A DNA stretch of 64,000 bases, from NCBI GenBank assembly GCA_963704875.1, contig CAVPIA010000003.1, forward strand, positions 1 to 64,000, in the 5' to 3' direction. Position 1 is the stretch's first letter. Every line of letters begins with the position of its first letter. A program made the translations under genes and the position numbers. A model generated the notes under the pieces. The model ran no database searches. It saw only the letters and a list, made by a program, of their open reading frames with translations, and had not been told where the DNA came from. Below, in pieces: positions 34,628 through 44,980 of this stretch. Origin of the DNA: CAMYOC01 sp963704875 (lineage in GTDB: Bacteria > Pseudomonadota > Gammaproteobacteria > Steroidobacterales > XN24).

Positions 34628-36614
34628 TCAGGCGATGTCTTCGCCTTCCTGGCGGCGGGTGGGCAATGACACCACAGAACCGGCGCGGGCCGCCACCGGG
34701 ATGGCTGGCGCGCCAGACCCGGTCGACCAGGCCGCCGGGGGGCGTGTATTCATCGACCGTGTCCCTGAGGACCTCGCGACATCATCTCGCAATTGTGATC
34801 CCGGATCGCGGTCTCAAGATTGCGGATCGCCACCTCGATGGCTGACCAGGATACCGAGTGCTCCTTCGCCCGCCAGATCCGCTCATGCTCGGTGCCAGTC
34901 GCATTGCCGCTGATCAGCAACTCTTCGTAGAGCTTCTCGGCCGGCCGCAGACCGGTATAGCGGATCTCGATATCACCATCCGGATTGTTCTCGTCCGCGA
35001 CCTCGAGACCCATCAGCCGGATCATCTTCCTCGCCAGATCATCGATCTTGACCGGCTTGCCCATATCCAGCAGGAACACTTCCCCACCCTGGGCCATGGC
35101 GCCGGCCTGGATAACGAGCTGGGCCGCCTCCGGGATAGTCATGAAATAACGGACGATATCGCGGTGGGTCACGGTCACCGGGCCGCCGTCGCGGATCTGC
35201 TCGCGAAACAACGGCACCACCGAACCGGAGGACTCCAGCACGTTGCCAAAACGGACCATGCAGGACCGCATGCCGCTGCCGCGAGCGACGATGCCCTGCA
35301 GCACCATCTCGGCGAAGCGCTTGGTGGCACCCATTACGTTGGTCGGGATTGACCGCTTTGTCGGTGGAAATAAGCACGAAGTTATCGACGCCCGCCTTCT
35401 CGGCGGCCAGCGCCGTCCTCAGCGTGCCGAAAATGTTGTTTTGTATGCCGGCCGACATGTTGTATTCGACCAGAGGAACATGTTTGTAGGCAGCAGCATG
35501 GTATAGCGTGCTGACATGGAAAGAGCGGAGCATGCGCTCAAGGATACGACTGATCGAGCACCGATCCAAGGATAGGAATGAGCTCTACCTTCAGACCACG
35601 ATCCTCGATAATCCCGCGCAGCTCGCGCTCGATACCGTAGAGGGCCAGTTCTGTGCGCTCCAGAAGGATCAAGCGCGTTGGATTTTGACGGATGATCTGC
35701 CGGCACAGCTCAGAGCCAATCGAACCCCCGGCCCCGGTCACCATCACGCTGCGGTTCTCGATACAGGCATTGAACAAGTCGGGTCGCGGTGGCACCGGAT
35801 CTCGGCCAAGCAGGTCCTCGACTTCAACCTCTCGCAGCTCGTCCAAACTGGCACGCCCGGAAACCAGATCGTGGATATCTGGCACGGTCTGTACGTGGAT
35901 CGGAAACTGTTCGAGCTGACGCAGAATCGATCGTCGGCGACGACGCGACGATGACGGCATCGCGAGCAGCAGACGGTCGACCTGCTGCTCGGCCAACAGT
36001 CGCGGCAAATCCGCTGGCGAGCGAACCCGAACACCACTGACAACGCTGCCATGCATCGCTCTGGAATCATCGACAAACGCAACCGGCACGCACTCGTTGC
36101 CACTGAGCAGAACGCTGGCAAGCCGCGCGCCAGCCGCCCCGGCACCATAGATGATTACGTTCTCGGTTTCACTGCCCTGACGATGCAGAAAATCCCTCAT
36201 CAGAAAACGGGAACCGCCGACATAGAGAATGCCGAACGCCCAATAGACCGGCACCGCACCCAAGGTCATTGCGTCATTCGTAACCGAAAGAAACAATAGA
36301 AGGATGGCGGCACTCAAGGAAACGCCAAGGACTACAGAGATGATCGCCCTGCTGCGCAGGAATCGGACCACCGCCCGGTACAGCCCCAGCATCCAGAACA
36401 CCGGTACGGCCAGCGTCGCCCCAGTTAGAATGAGGGGCCAGGGAAGCATACCTACCTCAGCGTCGGGGCCGGCGGTTGTGGCGAAAGCAGACGCCAGAGC
36501 CAAAGAGATGAAAACAAAGTCACTGACAACCATCAGCAACCTCTTGGCCAACCTCGGCAGACTAATCAGGTACGCCCGCGTCTGTATCCCAATCCCATCC
36601 AGACTGAGCTGCAT
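34628..36614 (-). CDS. wbpM: WbpM/PglF-type membrane UDP-sugar 4,6-dehydratase, frameshifted
   Basis: The joined frames give about 662 residues, the length of WbpM. Four N-terminal membrane helices (residues about 20-130) and a Rossmann-like CoA-binding domain (NVIIYGAGAAGARLA) precede the SDR dehydratase domain (TGAGGSIGSELC, YHAAAYKHVPLVE, STDKAVNP). It converts UDP-GlcNAc to the 4-keto-6-deoxy sugar. ATG 36614 has GGAG eight bases upstream. The frame is broken near 35547, at 35344-35346 (an extra base in a GGG/CCC run inside DKAVNPTNVMGATK) and near 34785. In the corrected frame it ends at TGA 34628-34630 after SVVSLPTRRQEGEDIA. It is either a pseudogene or affected by sequence errors. Confidence 0.88.
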
Positions 36615-37423
36615 TACCCCGTCTCCCCAACAAATTTCCGAGAGTTTCCCAGACATATGTCAAATATGCAATTGATTTTGCTCATATAGCAGGGAGACTG
36701 ATTGCGTTGCCAGTGTACGTATTCCATTCGGTTTGGGGATGACTGCCCTTTGATACACCAAGCACGCGGCCTTTCCTTCCACCACCGCAACCTGGATTCT
36801 TTTGAATTAAACCTATCGCTCCAAGCCCGAGGAGCGGTCTGAGGCCTGGCGTCGGCCCGCCCGTCGATCTGCGGATTTTGACTCAAAATCATGGCGACTG
36901 TCTGCGCGTCGTTTGCTGCGCATCATTGAACTGTAGGCCTCCTCGGATCAGAGCATCCTGCTCAAGAACAACTGAGTCAGATCGGACAACCCCCAAGGCG
37001 AAGGATCTCGGGCGCCCCCGAATTGATCCACAACAGCATCCTGTCCGGCGTGACAATTGGGTTGATTCCGGTCCTGGCACACCAACGTCAGCCGCTTTCC
37101 ACTTTCCCTCCTGAAGGGTCTTCGCTTTGTGCTCAGATTGATTGTCCGGTGCAAGTCATCCTGGATACCGGGGGTGAGGTTCTGGCAATCTACGCGAGGA
37201 CGCCGCCATTGACGGTAAGTCTGGCGGATCAGTAGTATCCCGCGCAGCGGCCAAGACAAGCAGCCTTTGAGCCGCTACTATCATGAGTGTTCCCAAGCAA
37301 ATGTCTCCGAGGATCCTTCAAAGCCTTTTAAATTCGTGGAAAAACCGCTGCCTGCCAGCAGCGGCAATCCAGTCAGGGCTTCGTCATCCGATGGCGATGC
37401 GCGCAATCCAGGATGGCACGTAG
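36615..37423. other. Divergent intergenic region between wbpM and wzz
   Basis: These 809 bases separate leftward and rightward parts of the polysaccharide locus. They are richer in stop codons in all frames than the flanks. I see no conserved gene, no recognisable JUMPstart element and no IS end. Promoters for both directions are expected here. The size and lack of content suggest decayed sequence or an untranslated leader. Confidence 0.5.
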
Positions 37424-38293
37424 ATGAGCAAATCGCTTGATGGCAATAGCGTCAGATCTGAGTACACGTTGCTGGACCTCTGGCTCGTAGCATGGCGGGA
37501 CCGATGGTTAGTGTTTTTGATCGTCGCGGGAATCACTTGCGCCGCAGTTGTGTATTCCTTGGTAGCAACCCCATGGTACCGAGCGCAAGCAGTTCTGATG
37601 TTCGCCGACGAGGGGTTGCAACCGGGTCTCGGTGGGCAACTCGGCGGCCTCGCGGCGCTGGCGGGGCTCGACGGACTTAACGGCGGGAGTAGTCGGGGCG
37701 AGGCGCTGGCGGTGCTGCGATCCCGCGATTTCGCCTCCGAGTTTATCCGCGCCAATGGCCTTTTGCAGATCTTCGAAAAATTCCCTGATGGGCAAGTCAA
37801 CGAGCCTGGCGAGACCGCGCCCACTGCCAATCTAGACACTCGGGATGCGGTTAGATTCTTCCACGAAAATGTATTCAGCATTCAGGAAGATCGCAACACC
37901 GGACAAATCACACTCAGCGTTTACTGGACAGATCCGGGTGTTGCCGCTAATTGGGCGGCGATCCTGATTGAGCAGATCAACCAAAGGATGCGCCAACGTG
38001 CCCTTCGTGAAGCTGAAGAAAATATATTTTTCCTCAAAAATGAGCTGTCTAGCAACAGTCTCGTTACATTACAGCAGTCGATCGGAAACTTGCTGCAAAA
38101 CGAATTGCAGAAACTCATGCTAGCCCGTGGCAATGATGAATTTGCGTTCCGCATCATCGATCCTCCTGAACCGCCCGACAGGCGCGCCCGGCCGCGGAGA
38201 ACGCTCCTTGTTATGACGACGTTTGTGATCGCTGGAATGCTCTCCATTTTTGTTGTGTTCGTACGCAATGCTCTTCGAGTTGCCCAATCTTGA
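37424..38293 (+). CDS. wzz: Wzz-type chain length determinant
   Basis: This 289-residue inner-membrane polysaccharide co-polymerase has N-terminal (about 28-50, WLVFLIVAGITCAAVVYSL) and C-terminal (about 263-283) membrane helices flanking a periplasmic helical domain. The N-terminal DLWLVAWRDRW and the C-terminal Pro-rich IDPPEPPDRRARPRR before the last helix are typical. A Gly/Leu-rich stretch (GGQLGGLAALAGLDG) follows the first helix. It lacks a tyrosine-kinase domain, so it is the O-antigen-like type. It starts the rightward half of the locus. Confidence 0.88.
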   Translation: MSKSLDGNSVRSEYTLLDLWLVAWRDRWLVFLIVAGITCAAVVYSLVATPWYRAQAVLMFADEGLQPGLGGQLGGLAALAGLDGLNGGSSRGEALAVLRSRDFASEFIRANGLLQIFEKFPDGQVNEPGETAPTANLDTRDAVRFFHENVFSIQEDRNTGQITLSVYWTDPGVAANWAAILIEQINQRMRQRALREAEENIFFLKNELSSNSLVTLQQSIGNLLQNELQKLMLARGNDEFAFRIIDPPEPPDRRARPRRTLLVMTTFVIAGMLSIFVVFVRNALRVAQS

Positions 38294-38619
38294 CGAGAAC
38301 GCTCGGCTGCGGAGACATCGTCAGGCGAGTTTGTCAGATGAAATCAAAGGCTGCGCTGGAGCATGGCCCGGAGCGGTCAGCGCCCGATGAAATGTCGAGA
38401 TTCTCGGCTAGAAGCGATCGGTTTGGTCGCGAATTCGAAGTGGTCCCGGAACACTGTTGACCACGTCCTTTTTTCTTGGGTTGGTCCTTGGCTTTCTGAA
38501 ATTTTGAACCAGGATGTCCAGAGATCGCATCTGAATGCAAGACAGACATCATTGAAAAACCGATCTCATTTTTGATTGACGTCGCTACTAATCGCGCCTT
38601 CCTCGAGTAACGCAGTAAA
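38294..38619. other. Intergenic stretch with no gene seen
   Basis: This 326-base gap lies between wzz and the wbpD-like gene. No reading frame resembles a protein and no repeats stand out. An AT-richer patch near 38540-38620 may contain the promoter of the rightward operon. Confidence 0.45.
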
Positions 38620-39201
38620 GTGAATTATCAAGCACATGAAACCGCCGTGATTGACCCGGGAGCCGATATCGGGGAGGGTTCCCGGGTATGGCATTTCGTG
38701 CATGTCTGCGCCGGAGCGAAGATTGGAAAGAACGTAAGCCTTGGCCAAAACGTTTTTGTCGGCAGCCGGGCTATAATCGGGAACCGCTGCAAGATTCAAA
38801 ATAACGTCTCGATCTATGACGATGTGCATCTTGAGGATGGCGTTTTTTGTGGGCCCAGTGCTGTATTTACCAACGTCTATAATCCGCGGGCCCTGGTCGA
38901 GCGAAAGAACGAATATCGCAAGACCCTTGTGGGATCAGGCGCGAGTCTCGGGGCAAATTGCACTATCGTCTGCGGCGTCACTATCGGTCGGTACGCCTTC
39001 ATTGGCGCAGGTGCTGTCGTAAATTGTGATGTGCCCAACTACGCGCTGGTGGTAGGTGTCCCCGGCCGACAGATCGGCTGGATGAGCGAGCACGGAGACC
39101 GTGTGGATCTCCCATTGCGAGGTCACGGCAGGTGGCAATGCCCCAGTACCGGTGTCATCTACGAGCTTGATGATCAAGAGCTTTCAAGAGTGGAAAAATG
39201 A
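38620..39201 (+). CDS. wbpD: UDP-2-acetamido-3-amino-2,3-dideoxyglucuronate N-acetyltransferase (WbpD/WlbB-like)
   Basis: This 193-residue left-handed beta-helix acetyltransferase begins with GTG at 38620. Hexapeptide repeats run through residues 10-150 (IDPGADIGEGSRVWHFVHV, KIGKNVSLGQNVFVG, TIGRYAFIGAGAVV). The end VPNYALVVGVPGRQIGWMSEHGDR is characteristic of WbpD/WlbB. It acetylates the 3-amino group of the UDP-diaminouronate from acetyl-CoA, following the WbpE step. Its stop overlaps the ATG of the aminotransferase gene. Confidence 0.9.
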   Translation: MNYQAHETAVIDPGADIGEGSRVWHFVHVCAGAKIGKNVSLGQNVFVGSRAIIGNRCKIQNNVSIYDDVHLEDGVFCGPSAVFTNVYNPRALVERKNEYRKTLVGSGASLGANCTIVCGVTIGRYAFIGAGAVVNCDVPNYALVVGVPGRQIGWMSEHGDRVDLPLRGHGRWQCPSTGVIYELDDQELSRVEK

Positions 39202-40391
39202 TGCACTTTGTTGATCTCGCGGCACAGCGATCCCGGATCGAGGCCAGCCTGCAAGCAAGCATTGGTCGAGTCCTCGAGCACGGCCGATTCATACTCGGTC
39301 CCGAAGTCGACGAGCTTGAAACAAAGCTGGCCGAATTCGTTGGTGCGCGATTCTGCGTGACCTGCGCGAATGGCACGGACGCACTGCAGATTGCTCAAAT
39401 GGCGCTCGGGATCGGTCCCGGGGATGAGGTCATCACGCCGGGTTTCACCTACATCGCGACGGCCGAGACTGTTGCATTGCTTGGGGCTCGTCCGGTCTAC
39501 GTCGATATCAATCTGGACACCTATACCATGGATCCGGATGACCTGGTTCGGGCAATCTCCGCCAACACGAAAGCGATCATTCCAGTCTCGCTCTTCGGCC
39601 AGTGTGCGGATTACGACAGGATCAACGAGATCGCCCAGGCGCATGACATACCGGTGATCGAGGATGCAGCCCAAAGCCTGGGCGCAACCTTCAAGTCGCG
39701 CAGGTCCGGCGCATTGACCACAATAGCGTGCACCAGCTTCTTCCCGACCAAGCCGCTGGGTTGTTACGGCGATGGCGGAGCAATCTTCACGGATGATGTT
39801 GAACTGGCAACGGTAATGCGGCAGATAGCCCGACACGGACAAGATCGCCGATATCACCATATTCGGGTCGGCATAAACAGTCGACTCGACACAATTCAGG
39901 CCGCAATACTTTTGGAGAAGCTGAAGCTGTTCCCGGAAGAACTTGATCTCCGGGAGCGGGTCGCTGCACATTACGACGACCTGCTCGCGGATATCCCGAC
40001 ACTGACTACACCATACGTTGCGCCTGGCAACAGGAGCGCTTTTGCCCAGTATACGATACGGGTTCCAAACCGTGATGACATCGCGGCAGTCCTGCGACAG
40101 CACTCGATTCCTACGGCTATCCACTATCCGTTGCCGCTGAATAGACAACCCGCCGTTGCTTGCGCGGAAGCCGCGCTTCCGAACGGAGACAGAGCCGCCG
40201 CAGAGGTATTGAGCCTGCCGATGCACCCCTACCTCAGCCAAGATTCGGTAATGCAGGTCGCCAAGGCGCTCAGAGCAGCAGTATCAAGTTGTGCCGGCGG
40301 CCCAAGCTCTCAGCGAGTCCGGGAAATGCCGTTCAGATCAACGCAACCAACCAACGAATTGAGCCGCCGATCAAGGCGAGCCGCGGCATGA
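39198..40391 (+). CDS. wbpE: DegT/DnrJ/EryC1 aminotransferase (WbpE/WlbC-like)
   Basis: This 397-residue PLP-dependent sugar aminotransferase has the PLP Lys in SFFPTKPLGCYGDGG and the aspartate pocket in PVIEDAAQSLGA. The start MHFVDLAAQRSRIEASL is typical of WbpE/WlbC. In that pathway it converts the 3-keto sugar made by the WlbA-type oxidase to the 3-amino sugar. The last 35 or so residues (SSCAGGPSSQRVREMPF onward) extend past the usual end and may reflect a lost stop codon. Its stop overlaps the wzx start (ATGA). Confidence 0.88.
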   Translation: MMHFVDLAAQRSRIEASLQASIGRVLEHGRFILGPEVDELETKLAEFVGARFCVTCANGTDALQIAQMALGIGPGDEVITPGFTYIATAETVALLGARPVYVDINLDTYTMDPDDLVRAISANTKAIIPVSLFGQCADYDRINEIAQAHDIPVIEDAAQSLGATFKSRRSGALTTIACTSFFPTKPLGCYGDGGAIFTDDVELATVMRQIARHGQDRRYHHIRVGINSRLDTIQAAILLEKLKLFPEELDLRERVAAHYDDLLADIPTLTTPYVAPGNRSAFAQYTIRVPNRDDIAAVLRQHSIPTAIHYPLPLNRQPAVACAEAALPNGDRAAAEVLSLPMHPYLSQDSVMQVAKALRAAVSSCAGGPSSQRVREMPFRSTQPTNELSRRSRRAAA

Positions 40392-41617
40392 TACGAAATA
40401 TCCTGACGCTTCTGTCCGGAAATGCGGCCGCGCAACTCATCAACGTTGCGACGATCATCTGGGTCGTATCGAAGTACATTTCGCCGGAGGTTTTCGGCCT
40501 CTACGCGGTCCTGATGTCTTACGTCGGAATTCTCTCGTCAGTGACATGCCTGCGCTTCGAGCTTGGCATCGTTTCGGAACGCTCAGAGCGAGCTGCGAAT
40601 AATCTTGTCGGGCTGTCGTTGCTCGTCGCTTTCGGATTTGCAGTTCTGACAGGCCTTCTTTCGACAGTATCACTCTGGTTGTGGGGTGACGCCTTCTTAT
40701 TCGGAGTGCCCCTGCTGGTCACGATTGCCGTCCTGTTCACGAAAGCGCTTGACCAAATCGGCGCATCAATTCTTTATCGGAACGAGGCGTACAAGCGTTA
40801 CTCCACGATCAAGTTCATTCAATCGCTTGTATTGTTAGTCGGTTTTTTTTGGTCGGCCAAGGCCCGCGCGGGCACCACGGGACTCATGCTGGCGACTCTG
40901 GCTGCCTATTCCGTATTTGCGATACTCGCGTTCCTGGATATTCGCCAGTATCGAGTCTCTCGTGGAGTGACACCGAAGCGGGTCGCCGCCGTGGCCAGGC
41001 GCCATCGAGACTTGGTCAAGTTCAATACACCTCAGGCATTCATCGACAATCTGCTCGCCAACGGCGTGAATTTCGTCCTGATCGCGTTCGCAGGCCCCAC
41101 GGTTGTCGGATACTATAACTTTATGCAGCGGATCATCCGGGCACCCCTCGGTCTGGTATTCGGCGCCGTGTCCCAGGTGGTATTCCGATTCGCGGCAAAG
41201 CATGTGGATCAGCCAAGCCGCTTGCGCACTGAGCTTGGGCGCCTGGCGTTGATCTCTTTAGCGTTATTAGTCTCGGTGGCATTCGTTATATCTGTTTTCT
41301 ACGCAAATCTGGAGGGGCTTTCGTTCCTATCGCAGTGGTCGGGAATGCGGAGCTATGTTCCGGCATTTGCCGTCTGGATGTTGGCGCCCTTCCTGTTCTC
41401 ACCGTTCGCGACGCTTCCAGTGGTCTATGGGCGACAAAGGCAGTTCCTGATCCTCGCCTCCAGCTACAATCTTGTTTCTCTTGGCGCGCTGACGCTACTC
41501 CTCAGGATTGGTATTTTGCAGCCTGCATTCATGGCGATCGGATTGGGTTCTGTCTTGTATTTTCTGGCACTCTGCGCTTGGGTGTTTCGGATGCCCCGAT
41601 ATGACACTCGAATCTAG
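40388..41617 (+). CDS. wzx: Wzx-type oligosaccharide flippase
   Basis: This 409-residue polytopic protein has about 12 membrane segments of the polysaccharide-transport (MATE/MOP) class: LLSGNAAAQLINVATIIWVVSKYISPEVFGLYA at the start and a PLGLVFGAVSQVVF segment in the second half. It would flip undecaprenyl-linked repeat units to the periplasm. ATG 40388 overlaps the preceding stop; the frame is open further upstream but that part is shadow sequence. It ends 17 bases inside the next gene. Confidence 0.88.
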   Translation: MIRNILTLLSGNAAAQLINVATIIWVVSKYISPEVFGLYAVLMSYVGILSSVTCLRFELGIVSERSERAANNLVGLSLLVAFGFAVLTGLLSTVSLWLWGDAFLFGVPLLVTIAVLFTKALDQIGASILYRNEAYKRYSTIKFIQSLVLLVGFFWSAKARAGTTGLMLATLAAYSVFAILAFLDIRQYRVSRGVTPKRVAAVARRHRDLVKFNTPQAFIDNLLANGVNFVLIAFAGPTVVGYYNFMQRIIRAPLGLVFGAVSQVVFRFAAKHVDQPSRLRTELGRLALISLALLVSVAFVISVFYANLEGLSFLSQWSGMRSYVPAFAVWMLAPFLFSPFATLPVVYGRQRQFLILASSYNLVSLGALTLLLRIGILQPAFMAIGLGSVLYFLALCAWVFRMPRYDTRI

Positions 41618-42499
41618 CGTTCTGTATCTCGGATCCCCCTATTGGTGCAGGTATCTCCGCGATCTGCTCTCGGACTATGCAGACTTGCGCGGATTTACTG
41701 CGCGGCAATTTGGACAATGGGTCGCGATGCCACGCCGGCGGGTGTGCCTGGTAGGGCTGGGGCCGCCGGACACCGCCAAACGGGGCGTCTATTATGCGGC
41801 CACGTCGCTGCTGCGCGGCCTTCGCATGAGCGAGACGCCCGTCATCTACTGGATCGGGTCCGATGTCCTGCGTCTGAAGCCAGGTTCCCGTGCGGTATCG
41901 CGATGCAAGAATCTAGCCGGATCTTCCTGGCTGGCCGATGAGGTAGCGGCGCTCGGCTACCCCTGTCGCCCCTGTCTTTTCCCTGTGCGCCTACAACATC
42001 TCACAATGTCACCGATGCCAGAAATTAACAGGCTGCAGGTTCTTTGCTACATATCTGATAAATACCATAGTGTTCATGGCGGCGAAGAACTCATGCGTGT
42101 GACACCTTTATGCCCGGGTATCGACTTCCGGATTCTGGGGGAAAGGGAGCATGGTGGCCGAATCCGCCGGCCAACGTGTCCTTTTTGGGTTGGAGCGACG
42201 ACATGGCAGGACAGCTGGCGGATTCTCACGTTGTTCTGCGGCGCACTCCCCACGACTCTTTCTCCGCGTTTGTACGCGAAGGGCTAGTCTCGGGAAGACA
42301 TGTCATCTTCACCTACGACATGCCAGGTGTTACACACGTCAAGAGCGGTGACACGGCCGGGTTGAAAAAAGCGCTGGATCGATTGAATTCAGCATTACAA
42401 TCGGGGACTCTCATGCACAATAAGTTGTCACACGATATACGCGACAAGATCCTGGATACTCGCGCACAGGCTGTAGCGCTCGCCAATGAACTCCGTTGA
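41601..42499 (+). CDS. Glycosyltransferase, GT4-like, frameshifted
   Basis: The joined frames give about 299 residues starting at ATG 41601 inside the end of wzx. The N-terminal part has SSVLYLGSPYWCRYLRDLL and YWIGSDVLRL, and the C-terminal part has VSFLGWSDDMAGQLADSHVV and FVREGLVSGRHVIFTYDMPG, as in family 4 transferases. The frame breaks near 42130-42145, where CTGGGGGAAAGGG appears to lack one G; an extra G would rejoin both halves. The sugar donor is not predictable. The end overlaps the start of the polymerase gene. Confidence 0.72.
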
Positions 42500-43818
42500 C
42501 GCTTTTTTCTATTTAGTCTACGGCGCCTATCTGATCTCGCTTGCCACGGTTCTATATCGATTGCGCCGCCAGCCTTTGTATGAACCGCGGGTGCTGTTCT
42601 CGTTGGCGGCCTCGATGTGGCTGCTCATCATTCACGGATACTTAATCGATTTTTATGGTTACCTGGCGGCGCAAGCCAGGCTTTTACGAACATGATGTCA
42701 GGCTGCTCAGCGCCTGGGCGCTATCACTGATGCTGATCGGCTATCTGCTTTTCGTTGCTGGCGCATCAGTGGGCCAGCGTCTCAAGGTTCGAGCCGCCCC
42801 GGACCATCGCGATCAAGCACTGCTCATTCCAGTTTGTCTCGTGCTGATCAGCATATCTATTCTAAATTTTCTCGCCAATGTGGTGCTAATCAGTGGTGGC
42901 AATCTGATTCAGTATCTGGGGAATTTTGCGCTCCGCCCCTATGAGATCCAGGACAATGCCGGAGTAACAGCCGTCGGCTATTTGCTTGGATTCATCGGTG
43001 TTCAGGTGATCGCCTATTTGGCCGGGCGTGCCGGCGCCTCGAGAAGGAACCTGTTTCTGGTTTTAGTAGCGATCGCCGTCATGACGGTCCTCCGATTCTC
43101 GCAAGGCAGAATTTTTCAGACTCTGGTGCTGCTCGGTGCGTGCTATGTATCCTATGCAATGGGCGCAGCCAGCCGCTGCGGCCAGCCGGTGCCTTGGATC
43201 AGGCATATTCACTTTCTGGTCTTCGCCGGCATTGCGGGCCTCGGAATCTACTTCCTCCGTCTCGCGAGCGCGCTCAGCTACCTCGGGCACACCGTATCGC
43301 TGGATAGCGCGAAAACCTTCGGTTCGAGCCTGGTCCATTTCGCATTGGAACGGGGTAACGTGCCCAATTTCCCCATCGTGCTTACCATTCTGGACAAGAT
43401 GCCCGCTGAGCAGGATTTCCTGTACGGCTCCAGCCTATTCAACTGGCTTCTCTTTTTCATACCGAAATCGATTTTGAAGGGCGACTATCTGATCTCAATT
43501 TGGATCAAGGAAACTTGGTACATGGATATTGAGGGTGGAGGTTTACCACCGACAGCAGTAGGCGAATGGTATGCCAATTTCGGTGTCGGCGGAGTAGTGG
43601 TTGGGATGTTCCTTATCGGCCTGATCATGGGTGTTTTGTACAAACGCGCAGCCATCTCAAGCTCGCCTATTGCCTCGGTCTTGTGGGCCAATCTTGCATT
43701 CGGTTTTGTGGTTATTTATCCGAAGACTGACCTTGCCCAGATACCGGTATTTTCAATCTTTATTATTGGAGCATTGTGGTGTCTGATGCTGTTACTAAGA
43801 AGCGCGTTGCGGAGCTAG
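42486..43818 (+). CDS. wzy: Wzy-like polysaccharide polymerase, frameshifted
   Basis: The joined frames give about 444 residues with about 11-12 membrane segments, matching oligosaccharide repeat-unit polymerases. The first 60 residues (MNSVDAFFYLVYGAYLISL) lie in one frame. The rest (ALSLMLIGYLLFVAGASVGQ to WCLMLLLRSALRS) lies in another, with the break near 42655-42680. A large periplasmic loop region with SLVHFALERGNVPNFP and VGEWYANFGVGGVVVGMFL near the C-terminus fits Wzy. It would polymerise flipped units under Wzz control. It is followed closely by the C5-epimerase gene. Confidence 0.8.
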
Positions 43819-43823
43819 GCCCA

Positions 43824-44889
43824 GTGACGGTCAAGCGCGCGCTGGTTGCGACTGCAATCGCCATGTTCCTCGCTCTGATTTCGGTGCACTATCTTGAAGA
43901 AATGCTGCTCCCCCGGCGTCCTGAAATTCCGCACGATATTGTTTGGCGATCAAAGCTACATGCAAGCGCTAGAGGGATGCGCTGGCCTTGATTCCGATAC
44001 TGGCTGGGTACATCCCTCAACGCTGGCACTCACCGTCTATGGCGACGCCCAACGATTGCTTTCGGCACGCTATGGCACCCATGAACCAGAAGTCCTGCCG
44101 ATATATGCGGCAATTTCCGCGGGCGACACCGATCTCCAATGCGTCGCCGACTTCCTGCTCGAATCCGCTCCAGTCGAGGAGATGGGAGCCCGTACCGTCC
44201 GGGCCATGCGATTCGACATTTTCGAACCACGATATGGCCTGAAGCCCGGATGGGTGTCGGGTCTCACCCAGGGGTTTGCTGGCCAGGTGTTCCTTGCCAC
44301 ATATCTCTTGACGGGAGATCAAAGATACCTCAAAGCTGCTGCTGAAGTGGGAAATTTACTTGACGTGCCGGTCCGCGAAGGCGGTGTGCGGGTCGAGATA
44401 TCACCCGGCCTGTATTGGTATGAAGAATATGCCCAGCAGGGGCAGGACCCGCCACTGGTCCTGAATGGTCATCTGCTGGCTCTGGATTTTCTCTACTGGA
44501 TGCGCCAAGCTGCGCCGGACGGGCCCTGGGGAGTCCTGTTCGATGCGGGAAACGCCGCCCTGGTAACAAGTATCGGCCAATATGACGGGCTCTTGTGGAG
44601 CTACTATGACGCTCGCGGACACTTGGCCAATCGCAAGTACCATAATTTCCATATTCGTCAATTGAGCCGGTATGAGCTTCATGATCCGACTGGAGGTCTA
44701 CATGCGGCACGGAAGACGATGCAGTGGCAGGCCGCAATTCCTTTTGGAATATTCCAGCGCATTGTTACGCAGCCATCCCGAATGCTCCTGATGCTGACTG
44801 CCGCCTTCGCAATTGGCTATTTGGCGTTGATGGCCATCGGGTCCTGGATTCGGCAGCGCGGGAGACGGACGTTCCACGCCGACGCCTAG
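43824..44889 (+). CDS. D-glucuronyl C5-epimerase-domain membrane protein, frameshifted
   Basis: The joined frames give about 355 residues. An N-terminal helix (ALVATAIAMFLALISVHYL) follows GTG 43824. Then comes a C5-epimerase C-terminal domain, with WVSGLTQGFAGQVFLATYL, LYWYEEYAQQG, PPLVLNGHLLALDFLYWM, GLLWSYYDARG and YHNFHIRQLSRYEL. A second membrane helix (MLLMLTAAFAIGYLALMAI) and a basic tail close it. The domain epimerises D-glucuronate to L-iduronate within polymers such as heparosan. The frame breaks near 43947, where GTTTGGCGATC needs one more G to read IVWGDQSYMQ. Membrane anchors at both ends place the domain in the periplasm, by inference. It lies directly after wzy. Confidence 0.82.
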
Positions 44890-44980
44890 CTCAAACGAAA
44901 CCTAGATCGAGCGATACAATGACTGCAAGAAGAAGGATACTGTTGGACCTACTGTTGAGAAGGTTGATCAAAATACATTC

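Noticed and set aside
36948..37259. Possible small gene in the wbpM-wzz gap
   Set aside because: Frames on both strands are short, overlap each other and lack ribosome sites or family motifs.
42130..42145. Programmed frameshifting in the transferase, polymerase and epimerase genes
   Set aside because: The sites lack typical slippery heptamers with downstream structure, and similar breaks occur in housekeeping genes such as gltX and pgi.
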